Source: Enterococcaceae bacterium OF42-14pH9A (lineage in GTDB: Bacteria; Bacillota; Bacilli; Lactobacillales; Enterococcaceae). Taken from it: DNA of 64,000 nt. The notes beneath the pieces were generated by a model. It did no database searches. It was not told the DNA's origin and saw only the letters and a program-made list of their open reading frames with translations. Positions within the stretch are counted from its first letter, which is position 1. Each line of letters opens with the position of its first letter. The DNA lies in the NCBI GenBank assembly GCA_027692465.1, contig JAQEYU010000004.1, positions 205,865 to 269,864 of the forward strand. Direction: 5' to 3'. Positions 1-7,173 of this stretch are shown piece after piece. The position numbers and the translations under genes were made by a program.

Positions 1-2
1 AC

Positions 3-59
3 CGCAACTTGCTGGAGCTGACGCCGGCCCCATTACTGGAAAAGGCGGCCTTTGCTTAG
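3..59 (+). CDS. C-terminal end of an unidentified gene (partial)
   Basis: An open frame enters from the left edge and encodes RNLLELTPAPLLEKAAFA before a TAG stop. The following hairpin terminator suits the 3' end of a plus-strand gene. Only 18 residues are visible, so no family can be assigned. The frame is inferred from the position of the stop and the terminator; it could be chance. Confidence 0.35.
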   Translation, partial: RNLLELTPAPLLEKAAFA

Positions 60-113
60 GCAGGTTTGAAAACACCCTGAGAGCAGTCACGGAAATTTAC
101 CGCTTTTAGTATC

Positions 114-176
114 AAAAAAGCCGCCTCCTTTGAAGCTCACGAAATCTTCGTGAAAGCCAAAGGGGCGGCTTTTTTT
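114..176. terminator. Bidirectional rho-independent terminator
   Basis: AAAAAAGCCGCC at 114-125 pairs with GGCGGCTTTTTT at 164-175, and the inner CCTTTG at 127-132 pairs with CAAAGG at 158-163. Both flanks are A- or T-rich, so it can end the plus-strand gene on the left and the minus-strand acyltransferase on the right. Confidence 0.8.
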
Positions 177-223
177 TGCGGGAACGGTATCTCACTGGGA
201 GCGGCGACAGCAGTCTCTGGCGG

Positions 224-1873
224 TCACCCTTTTTTCACCATCACCCACCCGGTGACCTTATCCAGTGCCTTGGCGACACCTCGGCTGACGATCGGGCGGC
301 TCAACAGCCAGAGGATTGTCACGGAGCCTCCCAGCAAAAAGAGAAACTGCAGTGCCGGGATGCCCCACCAGCTGCCGGATGCCGGTTTCAAGGTGCCCAG
401 CCGTTCGCCGAGATCGACCAGAGGTGCCACCAGGTAGACGTGCAGCAGGTAGATGGCCAGCGTATTTTGGCCCCAGATGGTGTAAAAGCGCCGGCGATTT
501 TTGGCCAGCGTGATAAAGACAAAGATGAAAGCAAAGCTCAGGGCGTACAAGTAAATGTCCGCCAGCAGATTTTGCCAGAGGGGAATGTCAATCGTGGCGT
601 AAGCCCGGTCACCCCACAAAATCTCCGGTGGCAGGTCCGCCGACAGCCACAAGCCCGCGGTCAAAAGGCCTACCGCCGCAACCACCAGACTGAGAATCCG
701 GCGAAAAGGCAAGCGGCGGATGCGGGCGATATGTTCCGGTCGGCAGTAGTAACCCGCCAGAAAGAACGGCAGAAAGCCCAGCGTGCGGGCCATCGCCATA
801 TAGGTGCCGAACTCCGTCAAAAAACCGGAAAAAACAGCGACGACAAAGCTGGCGGCCAAAACATGACGCACCCGCACCAGATCCGGCAACAGCAGCCGCC
901 AGATAAACATGCAGTAGAGATACCACAGTGTCCAGCCGGGGTTTAAGATCAGGATCTCGTCGATTTTGCCCAGGGCCAGCATGATCAAACTCAGCACCAG
1001 ATTCAACAACAGGTACGGCAGCAGGAAATTGCGCACCGCCGTTTCCCGACCCCGCTGCAGATTTTTGGAAAAATAGCCGGAGATGAAGATGAAGACCGGC
1101 ATATGGAAAAAATAAATAAAGACATAGACGAATTCCGCCACCTGATCTGTCAGTCGGAAATACTCCAGGGCATGGCCGAAGATCACCAAAAAGATCAGCA
1201 CCGCCCGAATATTATCGAAGGAAAAGTCGCGGGTGGCCGACGTGGCGGCTGTCTTTGTCGTGTTTGCCGTCTCTGCGGACGCAACGGCAGCTGTCTTTGC
1301 GGCGCCGGTGCTTTTGGCGCCGACAGATTCGGTGGCGTGGGTCGGCTCCGGTGGGGCGGCCGCCTGCGGATTGACCACCGTGTCAGGGGCCGCCGCTGCC
1401 GTCGGGTCTGCCGTGGCAGACGGCGATTCCGACGGCGGTTCCTGGGCCTGTTGCTCCGCCAGGCGACGCAAGCGCCGGGCCTCTTCGCGCTGCTGCATCC
1501 ATTCCTGCAGGGTTTGATGTTCCCGCACCGGGGATTCCAACACGTCCAGCGGGATCGCCGGATCATCGAATTCATTGATGAAAGGCGCCTCGCCGGTCTG
1601 GGGGGCGGCGGATTCGGCGAGCGCGGTGGAGTCGACAGGTTCGGCAAGCTCGGCAGGTTCGACGGCGGTTGCGGCTGCAGGCGGCGAGGTTGTTGCGGCC
1701 TGTTTATCGCCAAGGGTGAGCTTAGCGGGTTCGGAGGCGGCAGCTTTGTTGGTGACCGGCACGTCTTTGGCAGCTGATCCGGAACCCGGTTTTTTAAAAG
1801 GAGCGGCAGGTTCTGAAATAATGGACACCTCCAGTGAGAATAGGGTATGCTTGAAAAAACAGCGAACCGCCAT
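224..1873 (-). CDS. Acyltransferase 3 family membrane protein with long Ala/Pro-rich N-terminal region
   Basis: The C-terminal ~340 residues are an integral-membrane acyltransferase of the OafA/NolL/fucose-4-O-acetylase type. The first helix carries FDNIRAVLIFLVIFGHALEY, whose His matches the conserved His of the family, followed by HMPVFIFISGYF and about ten hydrophobic segments. Such proteins O-acetylate cell-surface polysaccharides or related glycans. The first ~200 residues are unusual: low-complexity Ala/Pro/Thr/Glu, hydrophilic, with no domain I recognise, perhaps a cytoplasmic spacer. The start is uncertain. The ATG at 1873 has no clear ribosome binding site, whereas a GGAGG lies five bases before an in-frame ATT codon at 1822. 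The gene is divergent from the hydrolase at 2045 and ends at the terminator near 176. The acyl acceptor is unknown. Confidence 0.75.
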   Translation of the reverse strand: MAVRCFFKHTLFSLEVSIISEPAAPFKKPGSGSAAKDVPVTNKAAASEPAKLTLGDKQAATTSPPAAATAVEPAELAEPVDSTALAESAAPQTGEAPFINEFDDPAIPLDVLESPVREHQTLQEWMQQREEARRLRRLAEQQAQEPPSESPSATADPTAAAAPDTVVNPQAAAPPEPTHATESVGAKSTGAAKTAAVASAETANTTKTAATSATRDFSFDNIRAVLIFLVIFGHALEYFRLTDQVAEFVYVFIYFFHMPVFIFISGYFSKNLQRGRETAVRNFLLPYLLLNLVLSLIMLALGKIDEILILNPGWTLWYLYCMFIWRLLLPDLVRVRHVLAASFVVAVFSGFLTEFGTYMAMARTLGFLPFFLAGYYCRPEHIARIRRLPFRRILSLVVAAVGLLTAGLWLSADLPPEILWGDRAYATIDIPLWQNLLADIYLYALSFAFIFVFITLAKNRRRFYTIWGQNTLAIYLLHVYLVAPLVDLGERLGTLKPASGSWWGIPALQFLFLLGGSVTILWLLSRPIVSRGVAKALDKVTGWVMVKKG

Positions 1874-2044
1874 AGCGAGCGGTCCGGCAGGAAATCAGCT
1901 GATTTGCTCGGCGACAAAAGTGCTCTCGTCTATGATAGCACGTTTTGGGCCAGCGATACATAAGGCTGTTATTCAATTTTCCCTGAGGGCCGGCTGCCGG
2001 CGAGCCTGCCCACTGCCAAAAAAATCGGGAGGGAGCCCGCAAAT

Positions 2045-3013
2045 ATGCGATTTTCCGCAAAGTTTGTCAAGGAAGTATTCAAAGTTATCAATATGAAAAA
2101 GCTGGTGGGAAAAAACATGGTGACACCGCCGCCCCGGTTGGAGCTGAATGCGCAACAGCTGAAGCGCACGGAGCTGGCTCAGCGTTCGGAGACCGTCGCA
2201 GGCTCCGAGCTGATCACCTTGTTTCCGGACCATGCCACCGACCGGCACGTGTTTTATCTGCACGGCGGCGGCTATGCGCTGGAGGCCTCGCCCTTTCACA
2301 AGGAAATCCAGGAGTATTTCGTCAAGACGTACGGGTTGAAGGTGAGCGCCTTTGACTATCCGCTGGCGCCGGAGCATACCGCCCAGGTGACGCTGGAACG
2401 AACATTGGCAGCTTTTTTGCGGCTGGTGTTCCTGTATCCCGACGACCGCTTTTATTTTTTCGGCGATTCGGCAGGAGGCGGGCTGGCGCTGAGTCTGGCC
2501 CAGCATCTGCAGCAGCTGGCGGAAAAACCCCAGCCGGCTGCCAATCCCGGTAGCCAGTCGCCGCAGCAGACCCCGCCATTGCGCTGTCCGGAGAAGCTGG
2601 CATTGATCTCACCTTGGCTGGATCTGACGTTGACGGATCCCCGCATCGCCGTCATCGAGGACAAGGATGTGCTGTTGGAGCGGGACCTGCTGGCCAAAGC
2701 CGCCCGCAATTACGCCGGCGGACTGCCGCTGGAGGATCCCCGGGTTTCGCCTTTGTACGGCCCGTTGAAAAACCTCGGGGAGCTGCTGGTGATCAGCGGC
2801 ACCGACGATATTTTGAATCCGGATGTGCTGCGGCTGCGAGAACGCATCCATGCCCTCGGATCCCCGGAAAGTACCGGCACCCGCCTGCGCTTGAAGATCG
2901 CACCGGAGATGATGCACGATTTCGTCGTCTATCCCTTAAAAGAATCCGCCCCATATCTCGATCTCATCGGCCGCTTTTATGTAGACGAGCTGGCGATAGA
3001 AAAAGAACAGTGA
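2045..3013 (+). CDS. Alpha/beta hydrolase fold-3 esterase/lipase (Aes-like)
   Basis: A 322-residue hydrolase of the hormone-sensitive-lipase/Aes type. HGGGY (about residue 75) is the oxyanion-hole motif, FFGDSAGGGLALS holds the nucleophilic serine, and ISGTDDILNPD and MMHDFVVYP supply the likely Asp and His of the triad. YPLAPEH between them is also typical. The enzyme would hydrolyse short-chain acyl esters in the cytoplasm; the natural substrate is unknown. A GGGAGGGAG stretch about 10 bases upstream supports the ATG at 2045, though internal Met codons (for example at 2093) are possible starts. It is transcribed alone, divergent from the acyltransferase. Confidence 0.8.
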   Translation: MRFSAKFVKEVFKVINMKKLVGKNMVTPPPRLELNAQQLKRTELAQRSETVAGSELITLFPDHATDRHVFYLHGGGYALEASPFHKEIQEYFVKTYGLKVSAFDYPLAPEHTAQVTLERTLAAFLRLVFLYPDDRFYFFGDSAGGGLALSLAQHLQQLAEKPQPAANPGSQSPQQTPPLRCPEKLALISPWLDLTLTDPRIAVIEDKDVLLERDLLAKAARNYAGGLPLEDPRVSPLYGPLKNLGELLVISGTDDILNPDVLRLRERIHALGSPESTGTRLRLKIAPEMMHDFVVYPLKESAPYLDLIGRFYVDELAIEKEQ

Positions 3014-3140
3014 CGCCCGCAGCAGCTGTGATCTTGCAATCAGCGGGAAACGACAGGAAAAGGTCGCCAAATTCGTAAAAGCTGCCTGTCTTTAAAAATA
3101 CGTATCCCGCCGGCTGTGTTGCGGCATCCTGAGACCAGCA

Positions 3141-3231
3141 AAAAACGACTTTCCTGATTCTGAACCAATCGTCAAAAGTCAGCACATAAAGCTGATTTTT
3201 GGCGGCGGTTCGTTCAAGGAAAGTCGTTTTT
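3141..3231. repeat. Small palindromic element with 15-bp perfect inverted repeats
   Basis: AAAAACGACTTTCCT at 3141-3155 is the exact reverse complement of AGGAAAGTCGTTTTT at 3217-3231. The ~60-base interior carries a minor hairpin (TCAGC/GCTGA near 3179-3195). It contains no reading frame. It could be a terminator-like structure for the upstream hydrolase gene or a very small mobile palindrome. Confidence 0.55.
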
Positions 3232-3331
3232 GGTTGGGCAGGTTAAATTTAACGGCGGTCGCCGGTTGGGTTTGTTTTACCGAAAGTTACGGCATACTTA
3301 TCCACTGGGCCACGGCCTAAACACTGTGTCG

Positions 3332-3362
3332 CGGGAACAGCCGGCATTACCGGCTGTTCCCG
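3332..3362. repeat. Perfect 13-bp hairpin, CGGGAACAGCCGG stem
   Basis: CGGGAACAGCCGG at 3332-3344 and CCGGCTGTTCCCG at 3350-3362 form a perfect stem with a five-base loop. There is no T-tract on either side, so a simple terminator is unlikely. It lies in the 869-base gene-free stretch between the hydrolase and the purine permease. Confidence 0.6.
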
Positions 3363-3558
3363 GTGCTATATCCGGATAGAAATCAAAAGATTTGTCCAAA
3401 GGCTCCAGAGCCAGTTGATCGTAGGGAGGGTGGTCACCGCCGTATCTCAACTTGGAGAATTCTACCTTAGTTGAACTGCACTAGCTGAAAATTTCCCTTG
3501 ATGTGCATTACGATAGTGCTATGCGCTGTCTCTTCCGTTTTCTCGGCGGGTACATCCA

Positions 3559-3789
3559 GAAAAGTTTCAGAAGGCTCGGAGACTGACCCCGGCGTACAGA
3601 TTTTACCGTTTGAATGAACTACTGACAGTTCGCCGCTAATTTGAAAAATCAGTGGCGTTACTGTCAGTTTGAAGTCAATAGGCCCAAGACAATGAGAAAT
3701 TTCCGCTGCTTTTCAAGTGGAATTTCTCGTTGGCTTCGGCCGGCGGTTGTACGCCGGGGGTCAGATCGGAGAGCCTTCTGAAACTTTTC
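3559..3789. repeat. 231-nt nested palindromic element, possible structured RNA or mobile palindrome
   Basis: The outer arms are GAAAAGTTTCAGAAGGCTC (3559-3577) and its perfect reverse complement at 3771-3789. They are continued by CTGACCCCGGCGTAC (3583-3597) against a matching arm with one extra base at 3749-3764. Inside are two more stems: ACTGACAGT/ACTGTCAGT (3621-3629 with 3660-3668, extended by CGCC/GGCG) and GAGAAATTTCC/GGAATTTCTC (3694-3704 with 3719-3728). The fold would be a long stem closed by at least two hairpins. No reading frame fills it. The rest of 3014-3882 shows no gene. Confidence 0.6.
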
Positions 3790-3882
3790 GATACTCGGCC
3801 GATTGCTTTAATTCCAGATTGGGATGAAATACTAGCCAAGTGCCGATAAGCCTCAAAAGATTCTCCGCACCGGCTTCAGCAG

Positions 3883-5349
3883 TCATTCCGCAGTTTCGAC
3901 TTCGCAGATTTCAGGGGCTGCTTTTGCCGGTTGCTCCTCGGTGGTCGCGGCGGCAGTCGGCTTTTTGCCCATCAACTCTTTGAAGTTGAAGAAGAAGTTC
4001 AGCGAGATGGAGGTCAACGCACCTGCCAAAATGCCGGAGCCGAAGATGTTTTGGACCAATTCCGGGAAGTTGGCGTAAAAGTTCGGGTACACCGACGGCA
4101 GCATCGCTACGCCCAGGCTCAGACCGATGATCAGCATGTTTTGATTGCCGCTGAATTCGACGCCTTTGAGCATGTTGACGGCGCTGCCGATGATCACGCC
4201 GAAGATGGCAAAGCCCAGACCGCCCAGCACCGGTTGCGGGATCACCGAGATCAGTGCCGAAAATTTAGGAATAAAGCCGGCAATCAGCAGCATTCCGCCG
4301 GCACAGGCCGTGGCATAACGGCTTTTTTCTTTGGAAAGATCCAGGATACCCAGATTCTGCACGAAGGCGGTGGGTTGGACGGCATTGAAGCCGCCGGAAA
4401 AGAAGGTTGCAATCCCCAGCGTTTTCAACGTGCGGCCGAATTGTTTTTCGTCCATTTCCTTTTCCACGATGTTGTGAATCCCCATCGAGGTTCCGGAAAC
4501 TTCCACCATTCCCAGGATCATCACGATCAGGTAGCTGGGCAGCATCCCGAAATCCAGGCGGGGCAGGCCGTAGTGTCCCGGCAGATTGAGATCAAACCAG
4601 GGCGCGTCAGCCACCGGTGTCATGTCCACCATCCCCATCAGCGCCGCGGCGATGGTGCCTGCCAGAAGGGCGATCAGGATCGATAAGTTCCCGAGAAAGC
4701 CTTTCAGGTATTTGCTGAGGAAAATGTGGAACAAAAAGATCCCCAGCGCCAAAAAGAAGGGCTTCAATTCGATGGACTGGGTCAGGTCATAGGCCCGGTC
4801 GCCCATCATCCAGTGGAAGGTGTTGGGCAAAAGGGCTACCCCCAGCACCATCAGGTTGGTCCCGACGACGATCGGCGGGAAAAAGCGCCGCAGCTTGACC
4901 CAGACTCCCGACAGTAAAAAGCAGAAGAGTCCGGCCGCCATGGTACAGCCCGCCACGGCCGCAAAGCCCAGGCGGATATTGTCGGCACCCAGGAGCGTGC
5001 TGGTGACCACCGGGATCACGGCAAAGTTGGCCCCCAGCGCCATCGGGATCAATGGGCTGGTTCGGGGGATGATGTTCAAAGCTGCCAGCAGGGAGCTGAC
5101 TCCGGCACAAAAAATAACAGCGCTTACAAAAAAACGCGTCTCGGCAGGGCTCAGGCCGGCACTGGCTGAGATGATCAAAGGCACCGGAATCGCCGCCAAA
5201 ATAGCGATGACGGTATGCTGGAAGCCCAGCGGCAACAGCTGCGATAAAGGCAGCTTACGATCGGTTCCGGCCACAGTCGTTGTGGGCGCAAGTGAACCTC
5301 CTGCTGTGTGATCGGCAGGTTGGCGGGGAGTGACAGGTCTTTTATCCAT
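3883..5349 (-). CDS. NCS2 family purine (xanthine/uric acid) permease
   Basis: A 488-residue, multi-pass membrane permease of the nucleobase:cation symporter-2 family (PbuX/PucJ/UraA type). It has about twelve to fourteen hydrophobic segments. The region FNAVQPTAFVQNLGILDLSKEKSRYATACAGG-like (near residues 320-350; the preceding FFSGG is the usual position of the substrate motif) resembles xanthine/uric acid permeases. It lies downstream of the three xanthine dehydrogenase genes on the same strand, separated by ~240 bases containing two strong hairpins. This suggests uptake of the purine the dehydrogenase oxidises, expressed partly on its own. The start has AAAGGAGA about ten bases upstream. 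The first 35 residues are a hydrophilic Thr/Ala-rich tail. Confidence 0.85.
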   Translation of the reverse strand: MDKRPVTPRQPADHTAGGSLAPTTTVAGTDRKLPLSQLLPLGFQHTVIAILAAIPVPLIISASAGLSPAETRFFVSAVIFCAGVSSLLAALNIIPRTSPLIPMALGANFAVIPVVTSTLLGADNIRLGFAAVAGCTMAAGLFCFLLSGVWVKLRRFFPPIVVGTNLMVLGVALLPNTFHWMMGDRAYDLTQSIELKPFFLALGIFLFHIFLSKYLKGFLGNLSILIALLAGTIAAALMGMVDMTPVADAPWFDLNLPGHYGLPRLDFGMLPSYLIVMILGMVEVSGTSMGIHNIVEKEMDEKQFGRTLKTLGIATFFSGGFNAVQPTAFVQNLGILDLSKEKSRYATACAGGMLLIAGFIPKFSALISVIPQPVLGGLGFAIFGVIIGSAVNMLKGVEFSGNQNMLIIGLSLGVAMLPSVYPNFYANFPELVQNIFGSGILAGALTSISLNFFFNFKELMGKKPTAAATTEEQPAKAAPEICEVETAE

Positions 5350-5377
5350 AACAGGAAAAGTCTCCTTTCTGATTGAC

Positions 5378-5419
5378 GCCGCCGCCTTTTGCCCGGCTCA
5401 TCTTGGCAAAGGCGGCGGC
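5378..5419 (-). promoter_or_regulatory. GC-rich hairpin in the leader of the purine permease gene
   Basis: GCCGCCGCCTTTTGCC (5378-5393) pairs with GGCAAAGGCGGCGGC (5405-5419), leaving one bulge. On the minus strand it sits just before the ribosome binding site of the permease gene and has no T-tract. It may stabilise or separate the 3' segment of the operon transcript. No purine riboswitch sequence was recognised here. Confidence 0.5.
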
Positions 5420-5432
5420 TCAGTTCTTGACG

Positions 5433-5473
5433 AAAAGCCGTGAACGATCCTGAACAGGCTGTTTCACGGCTTT
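5433..5473 (-). terminator. Probable terminator or attenuator after the xanthine dehydrogenase genes
   Basis: AAAGCCGTGAA at 5434-5444 pairs perfectly with TTCACGGCTTT at 5463-5473. Read on the minus strand the second arm runs into GGCTTTTCG, a short T-rich tail. It lies between the 2Fe-2S subunit gene and the permease gene and could reduce read-through to the permease. Confidence 0.6.
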
Positions 5474-5586
5474 AGGGAATGTCTGAAGCTGGCCGGCTGG
5501 ATTTTTGTGGTCTTGTCGGCAGGGCGGTACTTTTACAAGTAGAGCAACCCTGCCAGCTGCTTTTCAACCAGCCGTCCGGCAACTAC

Positions 5587-6108
5587 TCAGCTGTCCTTGC
5601 GGTTGCGGCGAGCGGCGGTATTTTCCACCGCATCTACGATCTTTTGATAGCCGGTGCAACGGCACATATTGCCGGACAAGCCGCGCCGGATCTCAGCCCG
5701 GGTCGGATTCGGGATGTCATCTAGCAGCTGTTTGCTGGAAATGATCATGCCGGGAATGCAAAAACCGCATTGGACGGCACCGGCTTCGACGTATTCTTCC
5801 TGAATATCGCTGAGAGTGCCGTCAGGGTCCGTGACGCCTTCAATGGTGGTGACAGTCTTGCCGTCTGCCCAGGTCGCCAGATAAAGGCAGCTGTCGATGG
5901 TGCGGCCGTCGATGATCACCGAGCAGGCACCGCATTCGCCGACGCCGCAGCCTTCTTTGGTACCCATCAGGCCGAAAGATTCCCGCAGGACCTCCAGCAG
6001 GCTCTTACGAATATCGACGGTGCAGAAGACTGCTTCGTCGTTCAGTGTAAAACGGATGGTTTGGGTCGGGACTTCCGTGACAGTCCCGGTTTGCGTGGTT
6101 CGGCTCAT
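5587..6108 (-). CDS. xdhC: Xanthine dehydrogenase-family 2Fe-2S subunit
   Basis: A 173-residue [2Fe-2S] subunit of the molybdenum hydroxylase family (XdhC/CoxS/HcrC type). The N-terminal plant-type ferredoxin domain has GCGVGECGACSV with a fourth Cys in TIDSC. The C-terminal helical domain has QCGFCIPGM and NMCRCTGY, the second cluster ligands. It passes electrons from the molybdenum site to the FAD subunit. Its ATG overlaps the stop of the FAD-subunit gene by one base (TGATG) and is preceded by AAGGAGG, so translation is coupled. The neighbouring purine permease suggests xanthine or hypoxanthine as substrate, though related enzymes use nicotinate or aldehydes. Confidence 0.88.
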   Translation of the reverse strand: MSRTTQTGTVTEVPTQTIRFTLNDEAVFCTVDIRKSLLEVLRESFGLMGTKEGCGVGECGACSVIIDGRTIDSCLYLATWADGKTVTTIEGVTDPDGTLSDIQEEYVEAGAVQCGFCIPGMIISSKQLLDDIPNPTRAEIRRGLSGNMCRCTGYQKIVDAVENTAARRNRKDS

Positions 6109-7001
6109 CAGTGGTTGCCCTCCTTTTTGACAGCGTTGACTTTCAAAGCTTCGACAATATTGCGTCCCGGGAGGATGGAGACTAGATAGTCCCGGTATTC
6201 TTTAGAAGCCCGCCAGGAATCCCGCGTGTTGGTGTCTTCCAGGCATTTGGCTCCGATGGCTTTCAGATTCTCGTCGGTGACGGCCAGGTTGCGGGCGAAG
6301 GCTTCGGCCGTATGCATCCGGATCGGTGTCGGAGCAGCAACCCCAAAGCAGATACGCAGGTCCTCGATGATGCCGTCTTTCTGTTTCACCAATGTGGCGC
6401 AGCTGAGGTTGGCGATGTCCAAGGCCTGCCGCTGCGCGAATTTGGTGTAGTGGCCGGTGTAGCCTGCATAGTCTTCCTGGGAAATCTTGATCTTCACCAG
6501 GATTTCGCCGGGCGCCAGATCCACCCAGCCGGCCCCTTTGTAAAAGTCGGCGATGGGCACATTTTTGACGCCGGCTGCCGAATGGATCTCCAACAGAGCG
6601 TTATAGGCAAAAAGCGTAGGCGCGCTGTCGGCGGAAGTGGCGCCGTTGCAGACGTTGCCGCCGATGGTCCCGACATTGCGGGTTTGCGGGCCGCCCACTA
6701 GTGCCACGGCTTCCCCCAAAAGATGGAGATGTTTTTTGATCAGAGGGTGGTGTTCGATTTCGGTAAAGGTGTTCATGGCGCCGATCACCATCGTGCCGTC
6801 GGAATCCAGATAGATGTCATGGAGTTCGTTGATCCGGGTGATGCCGATCAAATCGCAGCCGACATAGCCGGTTTTCATTTCCCGTGCTTTCACCATCACG
6901 TCGGTTCCGCCGGCGACCAGACGGGCATCCGGTTTTTCGGCGGTAATGGCAAAAACATCGGCTAAAGTTGCGGCTTCGTGATAGCCGGTGATATCATACA
7001 T
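6108..7001 (-). CDS. xdhB: Xanthine dehydrogenase-family FAD-binding subunit
   Basis: About 297 residues of the FAD-binding molybdopterin dehydrogenase family. ARLVAGGTDVMV near the N-terminus and GGPQTRNVGTIGGNVCNGATSAD are the FAD-binding signatures, and the CO_deh_flav_C-like C-terminal domain follows. I place the start at the ATG at 7001 (MYDITGYHEAATLADV), preceded by AGGAAGGAAG. A longer open frame reaches 7190 but would overlap the upstream gene, adds ~60 Cys/Arg-rich residues foreign to the family and lacks a binding site. It is the middle gene of a three-subunit enzyme. Confidence 0.87.
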   Translation of the reverse strand: MYDITGYHEAATLADVFAITAEKPDARLVAGGTDVMVKAREMKTGYVGCDLIGITRINELHDIYLDSDGTMVIGAMNTFTEIEHHPLIKKHLHLLGEAVALVGGPQTRNVGTIGGNVCNGATSADSAPTLFAYNALLEIHSAAGVKNVPIADFYKGAGWVDLAPGEILVKIKISQEDYAGYTGHYTKFAQRQALDIANLSCATLVKQKDGIIEDLRICFGVAAPTPIRMHTAEAFARNLAVTDENLKAIGAKCLEDTNTRDSWRASKEYRDYLVSILPGRNIVEALKVNAVKKEGNH

Positions 7002-7173
7002 AGTCTTTTCTTCCTTCCTGTCGTGTACAGTCGTGCAGTAAACGGTCGCTTCGGCGGAGCAAGCGGGGCAGACGGGGCGGTTGCCGCAGCTGCGGGCCAG
7101 CGCTGCCTTTTTAAAAAGCCTGCTTGCGCAATGTCGGTTTTGACGAGGCCCGCTTGCGCCTGTTTTTAATGTG

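Noticed and set aside
1103..1777. Long plus-strand open frame with Gly/Arg-rich protein opposite the acyltransferase
   Set aside because: It is the complement of the low-complexity, GC-rich N-terminal coding region of the minus-strand gene and has no family features.
3931..4686. 251-codon plus-strand frame
   Set aside because: It is a shadow of the NCS2 permease gene, full of His/Gln/Asp as expected for an antisense frame.
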